Below, piece after piece: positions 1 to 8,006 of a DNA stretch of 19,599 bases. The notes under the pieces are model-generated. The model was given only the letters and a program-made list of their open reading frames with translations. It was not told where the DNA came from and ran no database searches. The position numbers and the translations under genes are program-made. The DNA comes from M55B129 sp034189085 (GTDB lineage Bacteria > Bacillota > Dethiobacteria > DTU022), in NCBI GenBank assembly GCA_034189085.1, contig JAXHVH010000044.1, forward strand, positions 1 through 19,599, read 5' to 3'. The stretch's first letter is position 1. Each line of letters starts with the position of its first letter.

Positions 1-159
1 TGTCAACAAAGACACCTCCGTATATGATTATTTTGAAAATGTTTTATTTTACAAGTACTGCGCTTTCGATCCTGCTACATATTAGCACTTAATTGCCTTT
101 CTGACAAGTTAGAAGCAGTGCCACATGGTGCCGGTCCAATGTGTATTCTGCGATTTTTA

Positions 160-193
160 TCCGGGCGGTTGTCCTCGTTGACCGGACCTTTTT
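160..193 (+). terminator. Possible intrinsic terminator of an upstream gene
   Basis: TCCGG (160-164) can pair with CCGGA (182-186), with partial G-U pairing inside the loop, and a run of five T follows at 189-193. GGTCC (133-137) can also pair with GGACC (184-188) as an alternative fold. The stem is short and imperfect, so this is only a plausible end for a transcription unit entering from the left. Otherwise 1-260 holds no reading frame I would call a gene. Confidence 0.35.
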
Positions 194-248
194 ATCTAAT
201 TCTCTACTGAAATCGTTTTATCATATCCGGTAACGAGCAAACTTATGT

Positions 249-254
249 TAAAAT
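249..254 (+). promoter_or_regulatory. Candidate -10 box for phoP, implying a leaderless mRNA
   Basis: TAAAAT lies so that a start site seven bases downstream would fall on the A of the phoP ATG at 261. No Shine-Dalgarno sequence is present in the preceding 20 bases. No good -35 box is visible at the expected distance, so the call rests on the -10 match and the missing ribosome binding site. Confidence 0.3.
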
Positions 255-260
255 AATGAC

Positions 261-992
261 ATGAAAAATCCTCCGGATCGTAAACAGCGCCTTATCCTGA
301 TAGTTGAGGATGAAGAAGATATCGTCAGGCTGCTCACCTTTCATTTGGAAAAAGAAGGGTTTCAAGTTCACAGCGTGGAGAATGGCCTGGCGGCGTTGGA
401 TTATGCCTTGCAGAACATTCCCGATCTGATTATTCTTGATATCATGCTTCCTGAAATGGACGGCCTTGAAGTATGCCGCCGTCTGCGCGGCAGTTTTTCC
501 ACAGCCGCGATACCGATTTTGATCCTTTCTGCCCGGCGGGAAGAACTGGATAAAGTGCTGGGGTTGGAGCTGGGGGCTGACGATTACATGGTCAAACCTT
601 TCAGCATCCGTGAGCTGGTCGCCCGGGTAAGGGCTATGCTGCGCCGGCTGGAGCATAACCGCACATCTGAAAATGTAAACTCCGAAAGTAAACCAATCCG
701 CATCGGGGCGATTGCTCTCGATCCGGAGCGCTATGAAGTCACAGTTAATGATGAATCACAAACTTTAACCCACAAGGAATTCATCCTGCTGCAGATCCTG
801 ATGTCCAATGCCGGAAAAGTTCTGACCAGGGAAGTTCTCCTGGAAAAAGTGTGGGATTACGAAACAGGAGTCGATACCAGGACCGTTGATGTTCATATTC
901 GTTCCTTGCGCCGCAAACTTGAAGAAGATCCTTCCCGGCCCCGCTATATTGAAACCGTTCGTGGCTTCGGTTACCGTTTTGCTGATCGCTGA
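261..992 (+). CDS. phoP: PhoP/PhoB-type phosphate response regulator (OmpR family)
   Basis: A 243-residue cytoplasmic transcription factor with the normal OmpR-family layout. The receiver domain covers about residues 10-128: acidic pocket E16-D17, phosphoacceptor D60 in LIILDIMLPEMDG, the switch serine S90 and the conserved K112 in KPF. The winged-helix DNA-binding domain covers about 145-240 and contains TRTVDVHIRSLRRKLE and the terminal RGFGYRF. Phosphorylation by the downstream kinase should let it bind Pho boxes and activate phosphate-starvation genes. A stop codon lies four codons upstream in frame, so ATG 261 is the only reasonable start, although it has no visible ribosome binding site. 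The assignment to phosphate control rests on the neighbouring phoR-pstSCAB-phoU genes; the protein alone shows only an OmpR-type regulator. Gene name phoP follows Gram-positive usage, phoB elsewhere. Confidence 0.93.
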   Translation: MKNPPDRKQRLILIVEDEEDIVRLLTFHLEKEGFQVHSVENGLAALDYALQNIPDLIILDIMLPEMDGLEVCRRLRGSFSTAAIPILILSARREELDKVLGLELGADDYMVKPFSIRELVARVRAMLRRLEHNRTSENVNSESKPIRIGAIALDPERYEVTVNDESQTLTHKEFILLQILMSNAGKVLTREVLLEKVWDYETGVDTRTVDVHIRSLRRKLEEDPSRPRYIETVRGFGYRFADR

Positions 993-1202
993 AAAACAGT
1001 TATTCCGCCGGCCTCTGTGAATTTGCCTTTCTCCTGCCTCGTCGTGGGCGAAGGAATGTTCATATTAGTTTTACCCCGGCAATTACATACCGGCGCAGTT
1101 TCAGCCACCTGAAAAATGTCCCTGGATCATAAAGTGCTTAATAAAGGGATAAGTATACATTGGGCTATTTCTGTCTGAAGGCAGTCTGGAGGTTGTATTG
1201 TA

Positions 1203-2999
1203 TTGTTTAAAAGCATCCGCCTTCGTATGATCATCTACAGTCTGGTGGTTATCGCTGTTGTAGTTGCTGTACTGGGATTGTTTTTTAGCTGGTTTTTACA
1301 CTATTTTTACATGCAAACCCTCCGTGACAATCTTTACATTCAGGCCCGTCTCGCCGCTACCCTTGTTGAAGAAATGATTGAAGAAGAGTCCTTACCGCTA
1401 TCCATTGACAGGCTTTATGAGGATCTTGGGGCAGAACTGGGCATCAGGATGACCCTTATCGCAGCGGATGGCAGTGTTCTGGCCGATTCCGATGAAAATA
1501 CGGTCAGGATGGAAAACCATGGTGATCGCCCTGAAATTATTGAAGCATCAAGGGAGGGCCTGGGTATCGCCAGCCGTTACAGTGCTACTCTTCAAGAAGA
1601 CATGTATTACCTGGCGGTTCCCCTGCAGATTGAGGAAACCGGGACAGCTGCTGATAATAGCAATAGCCCGGCAATCATTCGATTAGCCCTGCCACTTTCA
1701 GCAATCAACCAGGCCATGGGCAATCTGCGTCTGTTTATCATCGGGGTTCTTTTTGTTGCTTTCCTGCTTGCCTCAGGGGCGGCGATAATTCTCTCCCGGA
1801 AAATAACTGAACCGATCGGCAAAATCAGTGATGCGTCAAGAGCTATAGCCGGCGGTAACTTCTCCCCTCCCCTGGAGGTTGGAGGTCAGGATGAACTGGC
1901 AGAACTGGCTTCAAACATTAAAGTAATGGGCCGTTCACTGGCCGGGCAGATCGGAAAAGTGACTGCCGAAAAAAATAAACTGGAAACGGTAGTTGACTCG
2001 ATAAGCAGCGGCATTATTCTCACAGACCGGGAAATGAAAATCGAACTGATCAATCCGGCGGCTGAAAAGTTGTTTGATCTGAAGAGCAGTGAAATGATCG
2101 GAGTCCCCCTCAGAAAAGGTTTACGTTATTTCAACTTATCCCAATCTTTAAAAGCAGTTCACGATGACGGACGGAGCAGGATAATGGAGCTGGATCTTTA
2201 TTATCCCAGAGCCGCAGTTCTTGAAACATACCTGCTGCCTGTGACCGGGGCGGCAGGTGAAATGATTGGAGTACTGCTCCTGTTCCATGAAGTGACTCAG
2301 CTGCGGACCATAGAAAAAATGCGCAGTGATTTCGTGGCCAATGTTTCCCACGAGCTGCGTACCCCTCTTACAGTGGTTCGGGGCTATACAGAAACAATTA
2401 TGCAAGAAAATTTAAGCCGCCGGGAGCTGATGGATTTTTTACAGATCATTAATCGGGAAACAGAAAGGCTGGCCGATCTCCTGGATAACCTGCTTGATCT
2501 TGCTCAAATTGAAAATGAAAAAGGCCTGGTCAGGAAGAAGCCGATCAATCTTAAGTCGCTGATTGAAGAGGCTGTTGACCATGTTGAAGAGTTGGGAAAA
2601 CAAAGGGGCACCATCCTGAAAACTGATCTGCCTGACAATGAGGTTGTCGTCGAGGGGAATCATGAATGGCTCAGCCAGGCCCTGATCAATATTTTGGAAA
2701 ACAGCATCAGGCATGGCAGGGAAAACGGCATGGTCACTGTTGAGCTGATCTGCAAGCAGCAGACGGCTTTTGTCGAAGTTACCGATGACGGTCCCGGTAT
2801 TCCAGAGAACGATTTGCCTTACATATTCGAGCGGTTCTACAGGGTTGACAAAGCCCGTTCCCGTAAAAGCGGAGGCACCGGCCTTGGCCTTTCTATTGTT
2901 AAACATATCATGGAAGCTCACGGTGCTGATTATCAGCTTCTGAGCACCGAGGGTACAGGGACAGTATTTCGTTTTTCTCTCCCCTGCTGCAAAAGTTAA
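1203..2999 (+). CDS. phoR: PhoR-type sensor histidine kinase
   Basis: A 598-residue membrane kinase partnered with the upstream regulator. It has a transmembrane helix at about 8-33, an extracytoplasmic sensor segment at about 34-176, a second transmembrane helix at about 177-198, a HAMP linker at about 199-250 and a PAS domain at about 262-365. The HisKA domain carries phospho-acceptor H383 in NVSHELRTPL. The HATPase domain has the N-box ILENSIRHG, G1 box DDGPGIP, F-box YIFERFYRVDK and G2 box GGTGLGLSIV. The start is TTG at 1203, chosen because GGAGG lies ten bases upstream; a TTG five bases earlier is out of frame. A gap of 210 bases separates it from phoP, larger than the overlap usual for this pair; I see no clear terminator or promoter there. 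Substrate specificity for PhoP is inferred from context. Confidence 0.93.
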   Translation: MFKSIRLRMIIYSLVVIAVVVAVLGLFFSWFLHYFYMQTLRDNLYIQARLAATLVEEMIEEESLPLSIDRLYEDLGAELGIRMTLIAADGSVLADSDENTVRMENHGDRPEIIEASREGLGIASRYSATLQEDMYYLAVPLQIEETGTAADNSNSPAIIRLALPLSAINQAMGNLRLFIIGVLFVAFLLASGAAIILSRKITEPIGKISDASRAIAGGNFSPPLEVGGQDELAELASNIKVMGRSLAGQIGKVTAEKNKLETVVDSISSGIILTDREMKIELINPAAEKLFDLKSSEMIGVPLRKGLRYFNLSQSLKAVHDDGRSRIMELDLYYPRAAVLETYLLPVTGAAGEMIGVLLLFHEVTQLRTIEKMRSDFVANVSHELRTPLTVVRGYTETIMQENLSRRELMDFLQIINRETERLADLLDNLLDLAQIENEKGLVRKKPINLKSLIEEAVDHVEELGKQRGTILKTDLPDNEVVVEGNHEWLSQALINILENSIRHGRENGMVTVELICKQQTAFVEVTDDGPGIPENDLPYIFERFYRVDKARSRKSGGTGLGLSIVKHIMEAHGADYQLLSTEGTGTVFRFSLPCCKS

Positions 3000-3002
3000 T
3001 GG

Positions 3003-3052
3003 TTTAATAGAGATTTAACTTAAATTTTACATAAAGCTCTCTCATTTTTAAC
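3003..3052 (+). promoter_or_regulatory. Pho-box-like array upstream of pstS
   Basis: TTTAAT (3003), TTTAAC (3014), TTTTAC (3025) and TTTAAC (3047) start at intervals of 11, 11 and 22 bases, so they fall on one face of the helix; the expected repeat at 3036 is degenerate. Gram-positive PhoP~P binds direct repeats resembling TTAACA with about 5-base spacers, that is an 11-base period. A weak -10 candidate, TATTCT, lies at 3063-3068. The array fits PhoP-activated transcription of pstSCAB-phoU. Confidence 0.6.
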
Positions 3053-3083
3053 CCTGATCAGTTATTCTGAGCAGGGTTAAAAA
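3045..3083 (+). other. Stem-loop just upstream of the pstS ribosome binding site
   Basis: The arms 3045-3056 and 3072-3083 form a perfect 12-bp stem (TTTTTAACCCTG with CAGGGTTAAAAA). After one A-G mismatch, four more pairs continue to a five-base loop. The 3' flank is A-rich and not a U-run on either strand, so it is not a standard intrinsic terminator. It may protect the pstS message or end phoR transcription weakly. It overlaps the last Pho-box-like repeat, so the dyad could instead act at the DNA level. Confidence 0.6.
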
Positions 3084-3102
3084 ATATTTAGGGAGGAAAA
3101 AG

Positions 3103-4062
3103 ATGAACAGAGCAAAGTGGTTGACAGTATTTATAGTAATCATGCTGGTGGCCTTGCTATTTGCATCAGGCTGCGGGCAGGGAGAGAATGCTGCTGAAGA
3201 GCCGGCTGCAGACAATGGAGATAGTCAGGGAAACGATCAGGGGAATGATGGCCAAGAGGTTTCCCTTATGATTGCCGGTTCCGATTCGGAAGTAAACCTG
3301 GTTACCAGGCTGGCGGAGGAGTACATGAATATTAATGATGGCGTTTCCATCGCCGTTACCGGCGGCGGTTCGGGAGTGGGGATTACCTCTCTTATCGACG
3401 GTGACATAGATATAGCCAATTCTTCCCGGCCGATGAAAGATGAGGAAGTTGAAGCACTGAAGGCTAATCGTGGTGAAGATGTTTATGCTGTTCGTTTTGC
3501 TGTTGATGGCGTAGCGGTAATTGTTAACGAGAACAATCCAGTAAGCGAGCTGACGGTTGAGCAGATTGGTGCCATATACCGCGGTGAAATTACCGACTGG
3601 TCAGAAGTGGGTGGTGAAGACCGCGAAATTACAATTTACGGGCGGCAGAGCACCTCCGGAACATATGTATTCTTCATGGAAAAAGTGGTCCAGGGAGACT
3701 ATTCACCGGAAATGCGCAACCTGGCCGGCAATTCCGATATCGTGGAGGCAGTTAAAAGTGATCCCGGGGCCATCGGTTACTGCGCCATCGGCTATGCGAC
3801 CGGTGAAGGGATGAGACCCCTCCTGGTTTCTGCGGATTCAGCTTCGCCGGCTTTTGACCCTACAGTCCTGGAAAATGTTACGAGCGGAGATTATCCCCTG
3901 ACCAGGCCGCTCTACCAGTATGTGGCCGGAAAACCGGCCGGAACAATCCTCGATTTCTTCATCTTTGAGACAGGAGATGAAGGGCAGGCTATAGTTCTCG
4001 AGGAAGGGTTTTATCCCATTACTGCTGCCGATGTTGAATTTAACAGGGATGTGCTGCAGTAA
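3103..4062 (+). CDS. pstS: PstS phosphate-binding lipoprotein
   Basis: A 319-residue ABC-transporter solute-binding protein that captures phosphate outside the membrane and delivers it to PstCA. The N-terminus is a lipoprotein signal: KWL, a hydrophobic core, then ASGC with lipidation at C24. A low-complexity acidic and Asn/Gln/Gly-rich linker runs to about residue 50. The phosphate-binding fold shows GGGSGVGI near residue 88, the ANSSRPMK segment, and GRQSTSGTYVFF, which carries the Arg and Ser-Gly-Thr phosphate ligands. GAIGYCAIGYA is also family-typical. The ATG is preceded by GGGAGG at 3091-3096. It is the first gene of the transport unit, behind the Pho-box-like array, and is followed by a strong stem-loop, which fits higher PstS than permease levels. 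Confidence 0.95.
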   Translation: MNRAKWLTVFIVIMLVALLFASGCGQGENAAEEPAADNGDSQGNDQGNDGQEVSLMIAGSDSEVNLVTRLAEEYMNINDGVSIAVTGGGSGVGITSLIDGDIDIANSSRPMKDEEVEALKANRGEDVYAVRFAVDGVAVIVNENNPVSELTVEQIGAIYRGEITDWSEVGGEDREITIYGRQSTSGTYVFFMEKVVQGDYSPEMRNLAGNSDIVEAVKSDPGAIGYCAIGYATGEGMRPLLVSADSASPAFDPTVLENVTSGDYPLTRPLYQYVAGKPAGTILDFFIFETGDEGQAIVLEEGFYPITAADVEFNRDVLQ

Positions 4063-4099
4063 AATCAGGGTAGATGCTACCGGATTGGACTATAGATTG

Positions 4100-4137
4100 C
4101 CCTGTATACCGTCAGCCCACACTGACGGTATACAGGG
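4100..4137 (+). other. Strong stem-loop between pstS and pstC
   Basis: CCCTGTATACCGTCAG (4100-4115) is perfectly complementary to 4122-4137, giving a 16-bp stem with a 6-base loop (CCCACA). The bases that follow (TGTCTTAAT) are only mildly T-rich, so it is probably a leaky terminator or an RNA-stabilising or processing hairpin. In binding-protein-dependent transport operons such elements commonly raise the level of the binding-protein message relative to the permease genes; that role here is inferred. Confidence 0.75.
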
Positions 4138-4188
4138 TGTCTTAATAGCTATAGAAAAAGAGTAAGTCATAAAGCGAGGAGGATTCTT

Positions 4189-5067
4189 TTGCCGGCTGTC
4201 ACTGAAAAAATAATGAAAATTATATTCTGGCTCAGCGGAATGGCAATAATCTTTTTCCTGGCCGGGATCATGTTTACCCTGCTTTCAAACAGCATTCCGG
4301 CTTTTGAAGAGATAGGCCTGGGGCCCTTTTTTGCCGATGGGGTCTGGAGGCCTTCAGCCTTTGCCGAGCCGACCTACAGCCTTCTGAATATGATTCTGGG
4401 CACCTTCATGGTTACTGCGGGGGCCCTGGTCATTGCCGTTCCTGTAGGGATAGCCGCAGCTGCCTATTTATCTGAAATTGCCTCACCCTGGGAAAGGGAA
4501 TTTTTTAAACCTGTTGTTGAAATTTTAGCCGGGATCCCCTCTGTCGTTCTCGGTTTTATCGGCCTGGTGGTCCTTGCTCCCCTGATTGCCGCTGCCTTTA
4601 ATATTCCCAGCGGGATCAATGCCCTGAACGGGGCTATCCTGGTTGGGATTATGGCTTTGCCAACAGTCATCACCCTTGCCGAAGATGCCATAACTGCTGT
4701 CCCCCGAGAATACCGGCATGCTTCCCTGGCCCTGGGGGCAACCCGCTGGCAGACTATCTGGAAAGTAACCATACCGGCTGCTTTTTCCGGCATAACTGCT
4801 GCTGCCATGCTGGGGATGGGCAGGGCTATTGGTGAAACGATGACTGTTTTGATGGTTACCGGGAACATGATTGCCATGCCGTCGTCTTATCTGGATTCGG
4901 TCAGGACATTGAGCGCCAACATTGCCATAGAAATAGGAGATGTGGTTTTCAATTCGCTGCATTTTCATGCTCTTTTTGTTGTCGGTCTGGTTCTTTTCTC
5001 GATTACCTTTATCGTAAACCTTTTGGCCGATATCCTCATTCATCGTAAACCGGGGGTGAGCAGATGA
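4189..5067 (+). CDS. pstC: PstC phosphate ABC transporter permease
   Basis: A 292-residue integral membrane subunit, about six transmembrane helices, forming half of the phosphate channel. The ABC-permease EAA loop is at about residues 172-202 (EYRHASLALGATRWQTIWKV, then PAAFSGI), which docks on PstB. ILAGIPSVVLGFIGL and GRAIGETMTVLMVTGN are typical of the PstC/PstA family. The start is TTG at 4189, supported by GAGGAGG at 4176-4182, six bases away. The stop overlaps the pstA start by four bases (ATGA), indicating translational coupling. PstC is distinguished from PstA by gene order and by the short cytoplasmic N-terminus; an exact swap of names is unlikely. Confidence 0.93.
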   Translation: MPAVTEKIMKIIFWLSGMAIIFFLAGIMFTLLSNSIPAFEEIGLGPFFADGVWRPSAFAEPTYSLLNMILGTFMVTAGALVIAVPVGIAAAAYLSEIASPWEREFFKPVVEILAGIPSVVLGFIGLVVLAPLIAAAFNIPSGINALNGAILVGIMALPTVITLAEDAITAVPREYRHASLALGATRWQTIWKVTIPAAFSGITAAAMLGMGRAIGETMTVLMVTGNMIAMPSSYLDSVRTLSANIAIEIGDVVFNSLHFHALFVVGLVLFSITFIVNLLADILIHRKPGVSR

Positions 5068-5951
5068 ACAGAATGAAGAATAACATGGGTGGCCGGGAGT
5101 GGAAGGGAGCAGAGCTCGTCGGTATGTGGTTCCTGCGGTTTTCTCTTATTCTGGTTCTTTTCGTCCTCGGGCTTATCATCTATGATCTGGTGAGCAAAGG
5201 CCTGGGAGTCATAAACTGGGAATTTTTGACTGAGCCGCCCCGGTTGGGGATGACTGAAGGAGGCATTCTACCGGCCATCGTTGGCACCTTCTATGTCACC
5301 CTGATCACCATTGCCTTCGCCGTCCCTCTTGGCGTGGCAGCGGCAATTTATCTTAACGAATATGCCATACAGGGGCGTATCACCAGGCTGGTTCGAATGG
5401 CCCTGCGCAACCTGGCTGGAGTGCCATCTATAGTATTCGGGTTGTTCGGAATGGCGGTGTTTGTCAAATTATTTGGCTTTGGCCCTTCTCTGATTGCTGC
5501 GGGTTTTACTCTTGGCCTGTTGACTTTACCGGTTACAGTTACCGCCTCAGAAGAAGCGCTTGCCACCGTGCCGCATTCCTACCGGGAGGGCTCGTTTGCC
5601 CTGGGGGCGACCCGGTGGCAGGTAGTGCGGACGGTTGTTTTGCCGCGAGCTATGCCCGGTATTTTAACCGGGACTATCCTCGGCCTGGCCAGGGCAGCCG
5701 GGGAGACAGCTCCCATACTGGCTACAGGCGCAGCATTTTTTTTACCTTACCTGCCCGACTCGGTTTTCAGCCAGTTCATGGCTTTGCCCTATCATCTTTT
5801 CATCATGTCCACGCAACACCATGACATTGCCGCAGTAAGGCCCATTGCTTATGGAACAGCCCTGGTCCTCGTTGTCCTTGTTTTTTTACTCAATCTGGTA
5901 GCGGTTGTTCTGCGCAGGCGATTCAGAAGCAGGGCGGCCAAAGGGCTCTAA
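5064..5951 (+). CDS. pstA: PstA phosphate ABC transporter permease
   Basis: A 295-residue membrane permease, the second half of the phosphate channel. A first helix lies at about 21-42, the periplasm-facing segment contains FLTEPPRLGMTEGGI, typical of PstA, and the remaining helices follow from about 68. The EAA loop is at about 170-200 (SYREGSFALGATRWQVVRTV, then LPRAMPGI). ARAAGETAPIL is the family signature after it. The ATG overlaps the pstC stop by four bases and has GGGGGTGAG just upstream. It ends in an Arg-rich cytoplasmic tail. After its stop, 113 bases with a confusing start region precede pstB. Confidence 0.94.
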   Translation: MNRMKNNMGGREWKGAELVGMWFLRFSLILVLFVLGLIIYDLVSKGLGVINWEFLTEPPRLGMTEGGILPAIVGTFYVTLITIAFAVPLGVAAAIYLNEYAIQGRITRLVRMALRNLAGVPSIVFGLFGMAVFVKLFGFGPSLIAAGFTLGLLTLPVTVTASEEALATVPHSYREGSFALGATRWQVVRTVVLPRAMPGILTGTILGLARAAGETAPILATGAAFFLPYLPDSVFSQFMALPYHLFIMSTQHHDIAAVRPIAYGTALVLVVLVFLLNLVAVVLRRRFRSRAAKGL

Positions 5952-6033
5952 TAATATGGAATCAGAAAAGCCCGTTACCGGTGGGTATGGCAGGCTCAGG
6001 CCCGATTTTGAAATTATAAGAGAGGAGTGTGTG

Positions 6034-6093
6034 ATGGATTCGTTGTTAAAGAATCCGACTGGCTATGCAGATTACTCTGGTACCACATATTGA
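6034..6093 (+). CDS. 19-codon reading frame overlapping the pstB start (leader peptide or displaced PstB N-terminus)
   Basis: ATG 6034 has the only good ribosome binding site in this region (GAGGAG, 6022-6027). It encodes MDSLLKNPTGYADYSGTTY and stops with TGA at 6091-6093, inside pstB. The same frame is open from ATG 5956 (45 codons), but that start has no ribosome binding site. The frame overlaps pstB by 29 bases. If one T were skipped at TAT-TGA, reading would continue directly into the PstB frame. It may be a coupling leader, a frameshift site, or the true PstB N-terminus separated by a one-base insertion. I recognise no homologue as a free peptide. Confidence 0.4.
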   Translation: MDSLLKNPTGYADYSGTTY

Positions 6094-6910
6094 AAATAAA
6101 CTTTATTCTTCTCCAACAAGAGAGCCACAAATCGAAAATAGCTTTGCAGAGGGGGATTACTGCGAAGTAAAAGTGGAGCACCTCCAATTTTATTATGGCC
6201 GAAAACAGGCTCTCTTTGATATTAACGTGGAAGCAAAAGAAAAAGGAGTGACTGCCCTGATCGGCCCTTCAGGCTGTGGTAAAACTACTTTCCTGCGGGT
6301 TCTGAACAGGATGAATGACCTGGTCCCTGACACTCGTCTCGAAGGAAGGGTTTGCATACAGGGGCGGGATATTTATGATCCTTCCACCGATGTGGTGGAA
6401 CTGCGCAAACAGGTCGGGATGGTTTTTCAGCAGCCCAACCCTTTTCCAAAAAGTATATACGACAACGTTGCTTATGGACCTCGTATTCACGGAGAAAAAA
6501 ACAAAACAAGGCTCAGTGAAACCGTAGAGAGAAGTTTGCAGGGAGCTGCACTATGGGATGAGGTCAAAGATCGTCTTCAGGATCCGGCACTATCTCTTTC
6601 CGGAGGGCAGCAACAGCGGCTTTGCATTGCCAGGGTTTTGGCAGTCCAGCCAAAAATATTGTTGATGGATGAGCCTACTTCGGCTGTTGACCCCATTGCT
6701 ACCCAGAGAATCGAGGATCTGGTCAGGGAACTCTGCCGTGACTACACCATCATCATCGTTACCCACAATATGCAGCAGGCGGCTCGTATTTCTGATTACA
6801 CCGGGTTTTTTTTCCAGGGTGAGCTGATTGAATGGGGTGAAACCTCCCGTATTTTTACAAGACCCCGGGATCAGCGTACGGAAGATTACATCACCGGCCG
6901 GTTTGGTTAA
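6065..6910 (+). CDS. pstB: PstB phosphate ABC transporter ATPase
   Basis: A 281-residue cytoplasmic ATPase that drives phosphate import through PstCA. It shows Walker A GPSGCGKTT (67-75), Q-loop FQQPNPFP (121-128), signature LSGGQQQRLCIAR (178-190), Walker B ILLMDEP (198-204) followed by TSAVDP, and the switch histidine H234 in THNMQQAA. The C-terminus RTEDYITGRFG is diagnostic of PstB. The family usually has about 250 residues starting near EVKVEHL, so about 30 residues are extra here. The listed ATG 6065 has no ribosome binding site; the frame is closed by TAA at 6047. Translation is probably coupled to the 19-codon frame at 6034, or the start is altered by a frameshift there. The catalytic part is intact. 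Confidence 0.93.
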   Translation: MQITLVPHIENKLYSSPTREPQIENSFAEGDYCEVKVEHLQFYYGRKQALFDINVEAKEKGVTALIGPSGCGKTTFLRVLNRMNDLVPDTRLEGRVCIQGRDIYDPSTDVVELRKQVGMVFQQPNPFPKSIYDNVAYGPRIHGEKNKTRLSETVERSLQGAALWDEVKDRLQDPALSLSGGQQQRLCIARVLAVQPKILLMDEPTSAVDPIATQRIEDLVRELCRDYTIIIVTHNMQQAARISDYTGFFFQGELIEWGETSRIFTRPRDQRTEDYITGRFG

Positions 6911-6927
6911 GCCGATACAGGGAGTAA

Positions 6928-7614
6928 ATGAGAAGCATGGATAAATGGGAATATACTGAAAGGAAAATAGTCTTTGAGGAGAAAATGAGTGGCCTCCAGG
7001 AGAAACTGCAGTACATGGGCAGCCTGGTTGAAGAGGCAATTGCCCTCTCCATAGAATCATTGAAAAAACAGGATTCGGATCTAGCCGGGACGGTGATTGA
7101 AGGAGACGATCGCATCGACGACCTTGAGCAGGAGATTGAAGAGAAATGCCTGGAAGTAATCGCTACCCAGCAACCGATGGCCCGGGACCTGCGTCGGGTA
7201 GCCACCCTTTTCAAGATGATTAACGATCTCGAAAGAATGGCCGATTACGCCACCAATATTGCCAAAATAACCCGGCGTATCGGTCATCAGCCCTTGATTA
7301 AGCCGCTGGTTGACATCCCCAGGATGGCTTTCTTAAGTCAGAAAATGGTTAAGCAGTCTCTTGATGCATATGTGCGTGAAGATGTGGATCTTGCCTTGAC
7401 TGTGGGAACGGACGATGATGAGGTTGATCACCTTTTTGGGCAGATCTTCCGGGAATTGCTGACCATTATGATGGAAAACCCGAAAACAATTACCCAGGCT
7501 ACACAGCTTCTTTTTGTTGGGCGCTGGTTAGAACGTATTTCCGATCATGCTACAAATATTGCCGAAGAGGTAATTTTCCTGGTTACAGGTGAGAAGAAAA
7601 ATCTCAATGATTAG
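6928..7614 (+). CDS. phoU: PhoU phosphate-signalling regulator
   Basis: A 228-residue all-helical protein made of two PhoU repeats, each ending in the metal-binding E/D-x3-D motif: E102-R-M-A-D106-YATNIAK and E202-R-I-S-D206-HATNIAE. PhoU connects PstB and PhoR and suppresses Pho signalling when phosphate is plentiful. It is the last gene of the block, 17 bases after pstB. ATG 6928 has AGGGAG only three bases away; ATG 6937 (MDKWEYTERK) has better spacing from the same site, so the protein may be three residues shorter. No convincing terminator follows before the convergent gene at 7677. Confidence 0.94.
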   Translation: MRSMDKWEYTERKIVFEEKMSGLQEKLQYMGSLVEEAIALSIESLKKQDSDLAGTVIEGDDRIDDLEQEIEEKCLEVIATQQPMARDLRRVATLFKMINDLERMADYATNIAKITRRIGHQPLIKPLVDIPRMAFLSQKMVKQSLDAYVREDVDLALTVGTDDDEVDHLFGQIFRELLTIMMENPKTITQATQLLFVGRWLERISDHATNIAEEVIFLVTGEKKNLND

Positions 7615-7676
7615 GGATTTTCACAGCGAGGATTTAATGTGGGTTTAGAAAAGTTTAAACTGACAGGGAGGGTTTT

Positions 7677-8006
7677 CTACAGCGATAGGATATCTTCCTC
7701 GATCACCGTGCAGAAGAGTTGCACCAGGCCTGGATCAAACTGGCTCCCCGCATTTTTTTGCAGCTCTTTTAGGGCTACCTCGCGCGGAATGGCCCGGTGG
7801 TAGGGCCGGTTGCTGGTCATGGCATCAAAGGCATCGGCAATTGTCAGGATGCGGCATTCAACGGGTATTTCCTGGCCGGTTGCGCCCAGGGGATATCCCT
7901 TTCCGTTCCACTGTTCGTGATGCTTGAGAATGAGATCAGCAATTCCGGACAAATTTGGTGTAGACATGGCGATACGGTAACCCTTTTCCGGATGTTGTCG
8001 AATTAG
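7677..8006 (-). pseudogene. C-terminal half of HD-GYP domain, in frame after a UAG stop
   Basis: This is the continuation, in the same frame, of the protein encoded at 8007-9545. After the TAG codon the frame reads LIRQHPEKGYRIA and then 96 residues that complete an HD-GYP phosphodiesterase domain: HHEQWNGKGYP, ILTIADAFDAMTSNRPYH, and a normal C-terminal helix. The first ATG (7967) has no ribosome binding site and starts in mid-domain, so this part is unlikely to be made alone. Conservation of the frame and motifs on both sides of the stop points to a recent single-base nonsense change, or to readthrough. If read through, the whole protein has 622 residues. Confidence 0.75.

Noticed and set aside
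110..193. T-box or other riboswitch before phoP
   Set aside because: TGGTGCCGG only loosely resembles the T-box core, the distance to phoP is wrong, and phoP is not an amino-acid gene.
7646..7679. TAGAAAA/TTTTCTA dyad between phoU and the HD-GYP end
   Set aside because: All pairs but one are A-T, with a 20-base loop; too weak to call a terminator.
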